64,000 nt of DNA from Mycolicibacterium chitae (GTDB taxonomy: Bacteria; Actinomycetota; Actinomycetes; Mycobacteriales; Mycobacteriaceae): NCBI RefSeq assembly GCF_900637205.1, contig NZ_LR134355.1, forward strand, positions 4,588,001-4,652,000, in the 5' to 3' direction. Under the pieces are notes generated by a model. That model did no database searches and was not told where the DNA came from. It saw only the letters and a program-made list of their open reading frames with translations. How positions within the stretch are numbered: position 1 is the first letter of the stretch; every line of letters begins with the position of its first letter. Position numbers and translations under genes: made by a program. Of this stretch, positions 34,404 to 41,789 are shown piece after piece.

Positions 34404-35479
34404 GGGGTTCCGAGCTTTTCGGCCACCATATCGTCCACGGCGGTGTTGTCGGCGCCGAGAGCGGCCGCGGTCCCGACGATGCGCGGCGGGCGCGGCGTCA
34501 CGGCGGACTGCCGCGGGCGGGTCGGGCGGTAGCCGGCGGCCAGCTGCGCCATCGCCACCTCGACGAGTTCGCCGCCGCCGCGGCCCAGGGCGTCGGTGAC
34601 CGCACCGTAGGCCTCGATGCCGGTCAGCGGGTCGGCCAGCGCGTCGCCCAGGAAGACCGGGCCGTCGCCGTCGTGGCCGACCAGGCCGCCGGCGACGGCC
34701 GCGTCGTCGCCGAAGGCCACCCGCCCCGCGTGCTGTCCGTCGGTGCCATGGCCGGTGATGCGCACCCACACCCGGCCCGGGCGGGCGGGCAGATCGTGCG
34801 GGCCCAGCCCGCGGCCGCCGAGCGCGGTGGGCCGCGCTGACTCCAGCACCACGTCGGCGGCGCGCAGCAGGGCCGCCACCGCGGCCCGGTCCCGGTCGAA
34901 TTCGGCTGCATAACTGAGCTTTCCGGCGTTCATCCAGTCGAAGAAGCGCGGATCACCGGCCCGGGTGCCGTCGGGGCGGCGTGGGCTCTCCACCTTTACC
35001 ACCACGGCCCCGGCGCGCGCCAGCAGCTGCGCGCACAGCGGCCCGGCCCACATCGAGGTCAGGTCCACCACCAACAGCCCGGCCGGATCGCGCGGGGCGC
35101 CGGGCGGGCCGATCCGCTGCGTGCGGGGTTCGCGCGGGGCGGCCTCGGCCAGGATTGCGAGCGGCAGGTCCAGCAGCGTGGCGCGGTCGCGGACCTGCTC
35201 GGCGGTGCGCGCGGCGGCCCAGCGTTCGATGTCGGGCCAGCCGGCGGTGTCGTCGGCCTCGACCAGGGCGGGCACGCAGGCCAGGTCGTCGTCGCGGGAC
35301 AGCGTCAGCGCGCACCAGCCGTCGATCGTGGGAAACAGCCGGGTGGCACCGCCGGCCGAGATCCGGCCCCGCGAGGCCAGCCCCAACAGGGCGGCGCGGC
35401 CGGTCAGCAACTCCTCGGCGTCGGCGACCCGCCGCCGCGCGCGCGGCAGCACCGCATCGTCGAGGACCAGGGCACCCAT
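34397..35479 (-). CDS. Family III CoA transferase (CaiB/BaiF) with inverted domain order
   Basis: A 360-residue protein. Residues about 135-345 carry the features normally at the N-terminus of CaiB enzymes: LLVVDLTSMWAGPLCAQLLA, GAVVVKVESPRRPDG, MNAGKLSYAAEF, ADVVLESARPTAL, then LADPLTGIEAYGAV, where the family's catalytic Asp may lie. Residues about 1-125 instead resemble the normal C-terminal lid (PTIDGWCALTLSRDDDL, then RTAEQVRDRATLLDLPLA). The order therefore looks permuted, or the gene fuses the end of one CoA transferase unit to the start of another. It overlaps the amidohydrolase by 7 bp and follows the Rv0216-type hydratase by 35 bp. The function is presumably CoA transfer to a carboxylate, with low certainty. 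Confidence 0.75.
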   Translation of the reverse strand: MGALVLDDAVLPRARRRVADAEELLTGRAALLGLASRGRISAGGATRLFPTIDGWCALTLSRDDDLACVPALVEADDTAGWPDIERWAAARTAEQVRDRATLLDLPLAILAEAAPREPRTQRIGPPGAPRDPAGLLVVDLTSMWAGPLCAQLLARAGAVVVKVESPRRPDGTRAGDPRFFDWMNAGKLSYAAEFDRDRAAVAALLRAADVVLESARPTALGGRGLGPHDLPARPGRVWVRITGHGTDGQHAGRVAFGDDAAVAGGLVGHDGDGPVFLGDALADPLTGIEAYGAVTDALGRGGGELVEVAMAQLAAGYRPTRPRQSAVTPRPPRIVGTAAALGADNTAVDDMVAEKLGTPC

Positions 35480-35514
35480 GGGGCCATTGTCCCGTGTGCT
35501 CAGAAAGTCGGTGC

Positions 35515-36504
35515 TCAGAACATCAAAGCGGTGAACCGCCAGTCGAGCACCTGCCGGTCGGGGTCGCCGGCGGCGTAGACCAGCGAGCGCAGCGTCAGCA
35601 CGCCGCCGCGGTCGTGCGGTTCGGCGGCCTCGATGTGCAGTTCGCTGTGCAGCGTGTCACCCTCGTGCACCGGGCCGGTGTGATCGCAGGACTGCCAGCC
35701 CAGCACCGTCACCAGGTTCGGCAGCAGCCGGCTGGCCTGCGCCAACGCCAGGCCGATGGTGTGCCCGCCGTAGACCAGGCGCTGCCCGCCGACCCGGACA
35801 TCGTGGTGGGTGGCGGCGATGTTGAGCGTCAGCCGGGCCAGTTCGGGCGCGCTACTGACCACGTCGCCGGTGCTGTGCAGGACCGCGCCGGCCAGCCCCG
35901 GGTCGAAGTGCGGGCCCGGGACGCGGCGGCGGAATTCGTCGGCGTTCCAGGACTCGGTGGGGTCGGGCACCGGCAGGTCGTCGGCGCCAATCGGGGACAG
36001 GTCGTCGTTGTGGCCCGTCTCGCCGGCCTCGGGGCGCACCGGCAGCATCGCGCAGCGGTGGAAGTCGAGGACCAGGCGGTCGGCGTGGTCGATAGTGGTC
36101 ATCCGCAGCGCCGCCAGCCCGGTCGGGGCGCGGCCCGGCTTGCTCGAATTCTGCTTGAGGCCAACCACTTCGGTGCGGGTGTACAGCGAGTCACCGATCG
36201 ACGGGAAACGGTGGAAGCGCAAGCCGCGGTAGAACAGGTTGGCCTTGACCCGCTGGGTCACCAGCGTGGTCTGGCCGATCGCCACGTCGCACACCAGCGC
36301 GGGATGCGCCAGGGCGGCCCCGGCGCCGGTCACCGCGTGCGCCAGGCCCTCGTCGAGCGGCAGGCGCATCCGGTCGCCGATGATGGCCTGGTGGGTGGCG
36401 GCGGCGCCGGAGGTCAGCGTCATCGACGGCGCCCAGTCGAACACCTGCCCCACGCTCAGGTCGTCGAAAAAGGGACCGCCCTCGATATGGCCGTACAAAG
36501 TCAC
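35515..36504 (-). CDS. Double hot-dog hydratase-like protein (Rv0216 type)
   Basis: A 329-residue protein with two MaoC-like hot-dog repeats. The first is around GQVFDWAPSMTLTSGAAATHQAI and the second around RLVYGGHTIGLALAQASRLLPN, preceded by NIAATHHDV. M. tuberculosis Rv0216 has a solved double hot-dog structure and resembles R-specific enoyl-CoA hydratases, but its substrate is not known. The start is GTG 36504, as no better codon is available in frame. It lies only 4 bp after the XRE regulator and 35 bp before the CoA transferase on the same strand, so regulator, hydratase, transferase and amidohydrolase could form one operon. Confidence 0.88.
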   Translation of the reverse strand: MTLYGHIEGGPFFDDLSVGQVFDWAPSMTLTSGAAATHQAIIGDRMRLPLDEGLAHAVTGAGAALAHPALVCDVAIGQTTLVTQRVKANLFYRGLRFHRFPSIGDSLYTRTEVVGLKQNSSKPGRAPTGLAALRMTTIDHADRLVLDFHRCAMLPVRPEAGETGHNDDLSPIGADDLPVPDPTESWNADEFRRRVPGPHFDPGLAGAVLHSTGDVVSSAPELARLTLNIAATHHDVRVGGQRLVYGGHTIGLALAQASRLLPNLVTVLGWQSCDHTGPVHEGDTLHSELHIEAAEPHDRGGVLTLRSLVYAAGDPDRQVLDWRFTALMF

Positions 36505-36508
36505 CCGT

Positions 36509-37378
36509 TCACCCTAGGTGATTTGGGTGCGCTGGGTTGCGGCGGGCGCGACTCAGCGCACCGAAATCGCGAGTCGCGGCGATGCTGCCGAGCATCTTCA
36601 GCGCATCTGCACTCGGGCCGGCCGACTCGGCGTCGTAGACCACCAGTTGTTGTCCCGGCGCGGATCGCACATCGAAGGTCTGCATGGTCAGCGCCAGCCG
36701 GCCCACTTCGGTGTGCTGAAACACCTTGCTGGACAGTGACTTACCGCGCGCATCGTGTCGCTGCCAAAGCTCGCGGAATGCGTCACTGCTGTTGAGCAGG
36801 TCGGTGAGCACGGCCTGCAGCCGCGGGTCGTCGGGCGCGGCGCCGTGATTGAGCCGGAAGCCCGCCACCGAATCCCGGGCGACGGTGGGCCAGTCAACGT
36901 AGAACTCGTGCGCGCGCGGCTCCGCGAACAGCAGCAACATCAGGTTGCCCGCGGCGCCGAAGTCGCCGAAGAGCGCCTCCGCCAAGGCATTGGCCGCGAG
37001 CACGTCGTAGGCGCGGTTGTACACCAGTGCGGGGTTGTCCGGCCAGGCCGTCATCAGCCGGAGCAGGGCCGGATCGACGCTGTCGGGCGTGCGGGACGCG
37101 GCGAGGCGGGGGGCGAGACCGACCAGGCGGAACAGATGTCGATGCCCGTCGTGGTCCAGCCGCAGCGCCGCGGCCAGCGAATCCAGGACCGCGACCGACG
37201 GTGAACGTTCCCGGCCCTGCTCGAGTCGGACGTAGTAGTCCACGCTCATCCCCGCGAGCCACGCCACCTCTTCGCGGCGGAGCCCCGGCACCCGCCGGGT
37301 ACCCGTGCTCACCAGGCCGACGACGTCGGGGCTCAGCTGCGCTCGTCGGCTGCGCAGGTATTCCCCGAGCTCGGACAT
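36509..37378 (-). CDS. XRE-family regulator with MmyB-like ligand domain
   Basis: A 289-residue transcription factor. Residues 1-75 form a helix-turn-helix (LGEYLRSRRAQLSP, RRVPGLRREEVAWLAGMSVDYYVRLEQGRE). Residues about 100-265 form the MmyB-like PAS-type fatty-acid-binding domain (NRAYDVLAANALAEALFGDF, LLFAEPRAHEFYVDW, FQHTEVGRLALTM). Such proteins usually repress an adjacent divergent oxidoreductase, and here the SDR gene is divergent across 101 bp with a palindrome between. Its last 20 or so codons are encoded by a 49-nt repeat copy, so the C-terminus (ending NPAHPNHLG) is probably not native to the family. Confidence 0.9.
   Translation of the reverse strand: MSELGEYLRSRRAQLSPDVVGLVSTGTRRVPGLRREEVAWLAGMSVDYYVRLEQGRERSPSVAVLDSLAAALRLDHDGHRHLFRLVGLAPRLAASRTPDSVDPALLRLMTAWPDNPALVYNRAYDVLAANALAEALFGDFGAAGNLMLLLFAEPRAHEFYVDWPTVARDSVAGFRLNHGAAPDDPRLQAVLTDLLNSSDAFRELWQRHDARGKSLSSKVFQHTEVGRLALTMQTFDVRSAPGQQLVVYDAESAGPSADALKMLGSIAATRDFGALSRARRNPAHPNHLG
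36520..36568. repeat. 49-nt hairpin repeat, copy 1
   Basis: Begins GATTTGGGTGCGCTGGGTTG and ends AGCGCACCGAAATC. Left and right arms are inverted with a few mismatches. It lies within the 3' end of the XRE gene, supplying its C-terminal codons, and immediately upstream of the Rv0216-type gene. It shares its centre with copy 2. Confidence 0.85.
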
Positions 37379-37409
37379 GGTCCCACGATAGGGGCGTGCC
37401 GAGCGCGCT

Positions 37410-37432
37410 GCCTGGGTGCAGCGCACCCAGGC
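37410..37432. promoter_or_regulatory. 23-bp palindrome between the XRE regulator and the SDR
   Basis: GCCTGGGTGC and GCACCCAGGC are perfect 10-bp arms around a 3-nt spacer, 48-70 bp upstream of the SDR ATG and 32-54 bp upstream of the regulator ATG. It is the obvious candidate binding site for the XRE protein. Confidence 0.65.
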
Positions 37433-37479
37433 GCGGTAGGTCCTGGTGAGCCACCGTCAGGCCGCCGACGCTGGAGCGC

Positions 37480-38211
37480 ATGACTGATTCGAAGATTGTC
37501 CTGATTACCGGCGCCAGCAGCGGAATCGGTGCCGCCACCGCCGCGCATCTGGCGCGCGCCGGCCATCACGTCATCGCCGGGGCGCGCCGGGAGGACCGGC
37601 TGCGCGACCTCGTCGAGAGCACCGACGCGACCGTCGGCGGCAGCCTGTCCGTGCGCCGCCTCGACGTCACCGACCGCGCCGACGTGGCTTCCTTCGTCGA
37701 CGACGCGGTCGCCAACCACGGGCAGGTCGACGTCCTGATCAACAATGCCGGGGTGATGCCGTTGTCCCGGCTGGACGCGCTACTGGTCGAGCAGTGGGAC
37801 GCGATGATCGACGTCAACGTGCGTGGGCTGTTGAACGGTATCGCCGCGACCCTGCCGCACTTCCAGGGCCGGGGCCGCGGACACTTCGTCACGGTGGCGT
37901 CGATCGGTGCGCACCAGGTGGTCCCGACCGGCGCCGTGTACTGCGCCACCAAGCACGCCGCGTGGGCGATCACCGAGGGCCTTCGGCTGGAACTCGATCC
38001 CGCCATCCGGGTCACGACGGTGTCGCCCGGCGTGGTGGAGTCCGAACTCGCCGACACCATCACCGATGCCGACGCGGCGGCGGCGATGAGCATCTACCGG
38101 GCCCACGCCATCGGACCGGAGGCCATCGCCCGCGCCGTCGCCTACGCGATCGGCGAACCCGACGACGTCGATGTCAACGAACTGATCCTCCGCCCGACCC
38201 GGCAGCGTTGA
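37480..38211 (+). CDS. Short-chain dehydrogenase/reductase
   Basis: A 243-residue classical SDR. The cofactor motif is TGASSGIGAATAAHL. The basic residues in AGARREDR suggest NADPH preference. NNAG is present, the catalytic Ser is in VTVASIGAHQ and YxxxK is in YCATKHAAWA. The length is typical and the ATG at 37480 is the only reasonable start. It is divergent from the XRE/MmyB regulator, the usual regulator-SDR pairing in Actinobacteria, which suggests induction by a ligand of the regulator. The substrate is unknown. Its stop codon lies 6 bp before a hairpin repeat that separates it from the convergent DUF559 gene. Confidence 0.92.
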   Translation: MTDSKIVLITGASSGIGAATAAHLARAGHHVIAGARREDRLRDLVESTDATVGGSLSVRRLDVTDRADVASFVDDAVANHGQVDVLINNAGVMPLSRLDALLVEQWDAMIDVNVRGLLNGIAATLPHFQGRGRGHFVTVASIGAHQVVPTGAVYCATKHAAWAITEGLRLELDPAIRVTTVSPGVVESELADTITDADAAAAMSIYRAHAIGPEAIARAVAYAIGEPDDVDVNELILRPTRQR

Positions 38212-38216
38212 GCCGT

Positions 38217-38265
38217 GATTTCGGTGCGCTGGGTTGCGACGGGCGCGACTTAGCGCACCGAAATC
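38217..38265. repeat. 49-nt hairpin repeat, copy 2
   Basis: Starts GATTTCGGTGCGCTGGGTTG and ends AGCGCACCGAAATC. It differs from copy 1 at only a few bases, including its centre. It lies between the convergent SDR and DUF559 genes, and the TAA stop and last codons (AISVR) of the DUF559 gene lie inside it. It can fold into a hairpin with internal mismatches and may terminate both transcripts. Confidence 0.85.
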
Positions 38266-39092
38266 GCGCGGCGGATCTCGGCGATGACGCGTTCCGGACG
38301 CTCGATCAGGTCCCACCACGTGAAGCGCAACACCTTCCAGCGGTGCAGCACCAAGTAGTTCTGCCGGTTGCGATCCTTGACGAAGTCATCGACGCCGCTG
38401 TGGAAGGCGAACCCGTCGATCTCGATGACCAACTTGGAGTCGGGGAACGCGAAGTCGACGACGAAAGGCCCGACCGGGAAGTTCGCGATCCAGCCGGTGA
38501 TCTGCGCGCTCGTGAGCAACTGCGCCACCAGGCGCTCGGCTTTCGACCGGCTCCCCTCGCCGGCCGCCTGCAGGTTGATCCGCGCTCGCGGTGAGCCGTA
38601 CCGACCCTTGTTGCGCAGGTGCGTGGCCCACAGCTGGGTGAGTTCGGCGTCGCCCTGGAGCGCACGGTCCATCACCTTCGCGCGGTTCTCGACCGCCGTC
38701 AGCTGCAGCGAGGTGACCCGCAGACCGCGCCGTTCCACAATGTCGCGGACGCCGAGGTCACGTCGACGGATCCGGGAACCGGGATGCGGGCGGCTGTGGG
38801 CGGTGCGGGGCAAGGTCAGGTCGACGAGTTCGGGTGCGGTGGGCACCAGTCCGTGCCACCACGCGGCGGCCAGTCCGCTGGCCACCGCGTCGGAACCGTG
38901 TCCCCACACCGCCGCCCGAATCCGGGCGGCGTCAGTGAAGGGCCTGTCGTCGACGAAGTACACGCCACGCGCGATGGGGCGCCAGCGCCCCGACCGCACC
39001 CGTCGATGCACCGCATCCTTGCTCATCCCGGCGGCCCGTGCCTGCGCGAGAGTAATGACACCGTCATGGTTTCGGAGTAGGTCTGCTATCAC
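38250..39092 (-). CDS. DUF559 (Vsr-like) nuclease-fold protein with AbiEi-type N-terminus
   Basis: A 280-residue protein. The N-terminal winged-helix region (ITLAQARAAGMSKDAVHRRVRSGRW, ARGVYFV) matches the AbiEi antitoxin-type domain. The C-terminal 110 residues match DUF559, an endonuclease-like fold: LVIEIDGFAFH supplies acidic ExD residues, then NRQNYLVLHRWKVLRFTWWDL. Many paralogues of this architecture occur in mycobacteria, and their role is undefined. No partner toxin gene is adjacent, so a toxin-antitoxin function is not supported. Its stop codon is contributed by repeat copy 2. It stands alone, with the third repeat copy about 45 bp upstream of its start. Confidence 0.85.
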   Translation of the reverse strand: MIADLLRNHDGVITLAQARAAGMSKDAVHRRVRSGRWRPIARGVYFVDDRPFTDAARIRAAVWGHGSDAVASGLAAAWWHGLVPTAPELVDLTLPRTAHSRPHPGSRIRRRDLGVRDIVERRGLRVTSLQLTAVENRAKVMDRALQGDAELTQLWATHLRNKGRYGSPRARINLQAAGEGSRSKAERLVAQLLTSAQITGWIANFPVGPFVVDFAFPDSKLVIEIDGFAFHSGVDDFVKDRNRQNYLVLHRWKVLRFTWWDLIERPERVIAEIRRAISVR

Positions 39093-39135
39093 ACCTGTCT
39101 ACGACGGGAGCCCCGCCCATTCGGTTCCATATTCG

Positions 39136-39188
39136 GTGATTTCGGTGCGCTGGGTTGCGGTCGCCGCAACCCAGCGCACCGAAATCAC
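39136..39188. repeat. 49-nt hairpin repeat, copy 3 (perfect 25-bp stem)
   Basis: This copy is a perfect inverted repeat: arm 1 is 39136-39160, arm 2 is 39164-39188 and the loop is only 3 nt (TCG). The core shares GATTTCGGTGCGCTGGGTTG with copies 1 and 2, but its right half is restored to perfect complementarity. It overlaps the last codon and TGA of the crotonase gene and would form a very stable terminator-like hairpin. Confidence 0.9.
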
Positions 39189-40123
39189 TCGATGGCGTCG
39201 ACGAGACCCCAGGCCAGCGCGGTCGCGGGGTCGATCGTCGCACCGGAGAGCACCAGGTAGGCCGTGCGCCAGCGCCCGATCCGCCGGGTAATGCTCACCG
39301 TGCCGCCGGCCCCCGGAATCAGCCCCAGCGCCAGTTCCGGCAGCCCCAGCACCGCGTCGGGGGCGCACACCACCCGGCCGCAGTAGGCCGCCATCTCCAG
39401 CCCGCTGCCCAGCACCTGACCGTGCACCTCGGCCCGGAAGGCCTCTCCGAGGCGGGCCGCCAGGGCGTCCAGCGCCAGCGCCGGGCTGTGGCGGGTGCGC
39501 GCAAGATGGGCCGACGACGGGTCATCGAAGCTGCCGAACTCCGCCAGATCGCCGCCGCTGCAGAACGATCGGCCGTTGCCGCCGAGCACCACCGCGTCGA
39601 TGTCGTCATCGAGCAGCGCGAACTCGAGCGCCTCGAGCAACGCCGCGCGGGCATCGGTGCTGAATGCGTTGTGCCGCTGCGGCCGGTTGAACCTGATGTG
39701 CAGGGTGTTGCCGTCGCGGTGGAACTGCACCGGGTCGGGCAGGGCGGGCACCGTCGCGGGCCCACGCTCGGCCAGCCAGGCCCGGAACTCCGGTCCGGAC
39801 TGCAGCGTCGAGTAGGCCAGCGATTCGGTGATCACCCCCGGGAAGGCGGGCCCGGCCACGTCGACGGCGCGCAGCACGTCGTCGCAGACCGCGGCGGCCT
39901 GCGGCCAGCGCGCCACCCGCTGTTCCAGCTCGGCGACCGCGGCCGACACCGACGGCACGGTCACCGCCCGCCGGTCCGCGATGGCCGCCTCGGTGAGGGT
40001 GAATGTCGCGCGCTGCAGCCAGAATTCGGCCTCGGCAGCGCGGGGATCGCCGACGGCGACCAGCACGTCGGGCGGGCCGGGCGGCACCGGCTCCGACGGC
40101 GCGGCGAGGTCGACGACCCGCAC
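39185..40123 (-). CDS. Enoyl-CoA hydratase/isomerase family protein with N-terminal extension
   Basis: A 312-residue crotonase-fold protein. The N-terminal ~110 residues are an unusual extension without a known signature. The crotonase domain follows: FNRPQRHNAFSTDARAALLEAL, then the oxyanion segments GRSFCSGGDLAEFG and VLGSGLEMAAYCGRVV, then VLGLPELALGLIPGAGGTVSI. The Glu in LPELALG fits one catalytic acid. The GTG start shares a base with the TAG stop of fadD4 (TAGTG), so the two are coupled, with ligase first and crotonase second. Its 3' end is formed by repeat copy 3. It may be a hydratase, isomerase or thioesterase; the exact reaction is unknown. Confidence 0.85.
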   Translation of the reverse strand: MRVVDLAAPSEPVPPGPPDVLVAVGDPRAAEAEFWLQRATFTLTEAAIADRRAVTVPSVSAAVAELEQRVARWPQAAAVCDDVLRAVDVAGPAFPGVITESLAYSTLQSGPEFRAWLAERGPATVPALPDPVQFHRDGNTLHIRFNRPQRHNAFSTDARAALLEALEFALLDDDIDAVVLGGNGRSFCSGGDLAEFGSFDDPSSAHLARTRHSPALALDALAARLGEAFRAEVHGQVLGSGLEMAAYCGRVVCAPDAVLGLPELALGLIPGAGGTVSITRRIGRWRTAYLVLSGATIDPATALAWGLVDAIE

Positions 40124-41640
40124 TAGGACCCGTATTTCTCGATCAGGCTCTGCTTGTACAGCTTGCCGGTGTCGGTGCGCGGCAGCTCCGCCTCGAACGA
40201 GAGGGACCGCGGACACTTGTAGTGCGACAGGCGATCTCGCAGCCAACCCATGAGTTCCTCGGCGAACTCCTCGGTGGCGTCGGCGGGGTCGACGGTCTGC
40301 ACCACGCCCTTGACGGTCTCGCCCATCTCCGAGTCCGGGATGCCGAACACCGCGGCGTCCATCACCTTCGGGTGGGTGACGAGCATGTTCTCGGCCTCCT
40401 GCGGATAGATGTTCACCCCGCCGGAGATGATCATGTGGTGCCGCCGGTCGGTCAGGTACAGGTAGCCGTCCTCGTCGACGTAGCCGATGTCGCCCACGGT
40501 CTTCCAGCCGTGCGAATCCCGTGAGGCCGCGGTCTTCTCGGCGTCGTTGAGGTACTCGAAGTCGTAGCCGCCCTCGAAGTACACCTCGCCGGCCTGACCG
40601 GGCGGCAGTTCGTTGCCGTCCTCGTCGAGGATGTGCACCGCGGCCAGCAGCGGCTTGCCCACCGAACCGGGATGCTGCAGCCATTCCTCGGCGGTGATCA
40701 GCGTGGCGCCGATGGCCTCCGAGGACGCGTAGTACTCGTCGACGATGGGGCCCCACCAGTCGATCATCTGCTTCTTGATGTCCACCGGACACGGCGCGGC
40801 GGCGTGCATGACCCGCTCCAACGAGGACACGTCGTACGAATTGCGCACGTCCTCGGGCAGTTTGAGCATCCGGGTGAACATCGCGGGGACGAACTGACCG
40901 TGGGTCACCTTGTGCTTCTGGATGGCATCGAGGCAGCCCTCGGCGTCGAACTTCTCCATCACGATGGTGGTGATGCCGCCGGCCTGCACCTGCATCGACC
41001 ACACCGACGGCGCGGTGTGATACAGCGGGGCGGGGCTCAGGTATACCGCCTCCGGGTGCATCCAGAAGCCGACCAGCGCGGCCATCATGCCCGGCTCCTC
41101 GGACGGCGGCACGTGGGGCAGTGGACGTTTGATGCCCTTGGGCCGGCCGGTGGTGCCCGACGAGTACTGCAGCAGATCGCCCTCGATCTCGTCGTCGATC
41201 GGGCTGTCGGGCAGGTCGGCGACCGCCTCCGGGTAGCGCTCCCAGCCGTCGAGATCGCCGTCGGCGATGAGCAGCGTCTTGGGCAGCCCGCGCGGCAATT
41301 CGGCGCCCAGGCCCGCCAGGGTCTCGCGCAGCGCCACCGACCCGACGATGGCCGAGGCCCCGCTGTTGTCGACGATGTAGGCCGCCTCGGCCGCGGTCAG
41401 GTGCGTGTTGATCGGCACGTAGTACAGGCCGCTGCGCCGCGCCGCCCACATGACGGCGTGCATGTGCTGGTTGTTCTCCATCAGGATGGCGACGGAATCG
41501 CCTTCCTTCAGACCGTTCTTGCGGAAGTAATGCGCGAGCCGGTTGGCCCGGGCCTCCAGTTCGTCGAAGGTGATGACGGTCCCGGACGGGTACATGACAA
41601 TGGCAGGTTTGTCGGCGCCGACGTGCTCACGGATCTGCAT
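40123..41640 (-). CDS. fadD4: Acyl-CoA ligase FadD4
   Basis: A 505-residue ANL ligase. LLQYSSGTTGRPKGIKRP is the phosphate loop. APLYHTAPS, YYASSEAIGA (A5 with Glu), GDIGYVDEDGYLYLTDRRHHMIISGGVNIYPQEAEN (A7/A8, given here as one run of adjacent motifs) and PRTDTGKLYKQSL with the catalytic Lys are all present. The assignment as FadD4 (Rv0214) rests on family and position near Rv0216 and pckG relatives. M. tuberculosis FadD4 is listed at 537 residues, so the N-terminus may differ. It leads an operon with the crotonase gene. A compound TTGAC/GTCAA palindrome lies 17-37 bp upstream of the ATG. Confidence 0.85.
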   Translation of the reverse strand: MQIREHVGADKPAIVMYPSGTVITFDELEARANRLAHYFRKNGLKEGDSVAILMENNQHMHAVMWAARRSGLYYVPINTHLTAAEAAYIVDNSGASAIVGSVALRETLAGLGAELPRGLPKTLLIADGDLDGWERYPEAVADLPDSPIDDEIEGDLLQYSSGTTGRPKGIKRPLPHVPPSEEPGMMAALVGFWMHPEAVYLSPAPLYHTAPSVWSMQVQAGGITTIVMEKFDAEGCLDAIQKHKVTHGQFVPAMFTRMLKLPEDVRNSYDVSSLERVMHAAAPCPVDIKKQMIDWWGPIVDEYYASSEAIGATLITAEEWLQHPGSVGKPLLAAVHILDEDGNELPPGQAGEVYFEGGYDFEYLNDAEKTAASRDSHGWKTVGDIGYVDEDGYLYLTDRRHHMIISGGVNIYPQEAENMLVTHPKVMDAAVFGIPDSEMGETVKGVVQTVDPADATEEFAEELMGWLRDRLSHYKCPRSLSFEAELPRTDTGKLYKQSLIEKYGS

Positions 41641-41656
41641 GGGGAGACTCTACTTC

Positions 41657-41677
41657 GTCAAGTTTGACAGGTGTCAA
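41657..41677. promoter_or_regulatory. Compound TTGAC/GTCAA operator upstream of fadD4
   Basis: Three half-sites alternate: GTCAA (41657-41661), TTGAC (41664-41668) and GTCAA (41673-41677). The right part, TTGACAGGTGTCAA, is a perfect 6+6 palindrome with a 2-nt centre. It lies 17-37 bp upstream of the fadD4 start. It resembles TTGACACCCGTCAA upstream of lipW. Confidence 0.6.
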
Positions 41678-41789
41678 CGGGCACAACGGGGGTCCGGAAG
41701 AGCTTTACACAAACCTGCAGAATTGTCACGACAGCTCGTGCGCGGATTGACCGCCGCGCTTCTCGGGTAGGCAACTGGCTGCGTCTCGC

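Noticed and set aside
38250-39092. AbiEi-type N-terminus suggesting a type IV toxin-antitoxin module
   Set aside because: No toxin partner gene is next to it and the C-terminus is a DUF559 fold; the architecture is common as an orphan in mycobacteria.
36520-39188. The three 49-nt repeats as a CRISPR-like array
   Set aside because: Copies are about 1-1.7 kb apart with genes between them, not regularly spaced, and each is a hairpin at a gene end.
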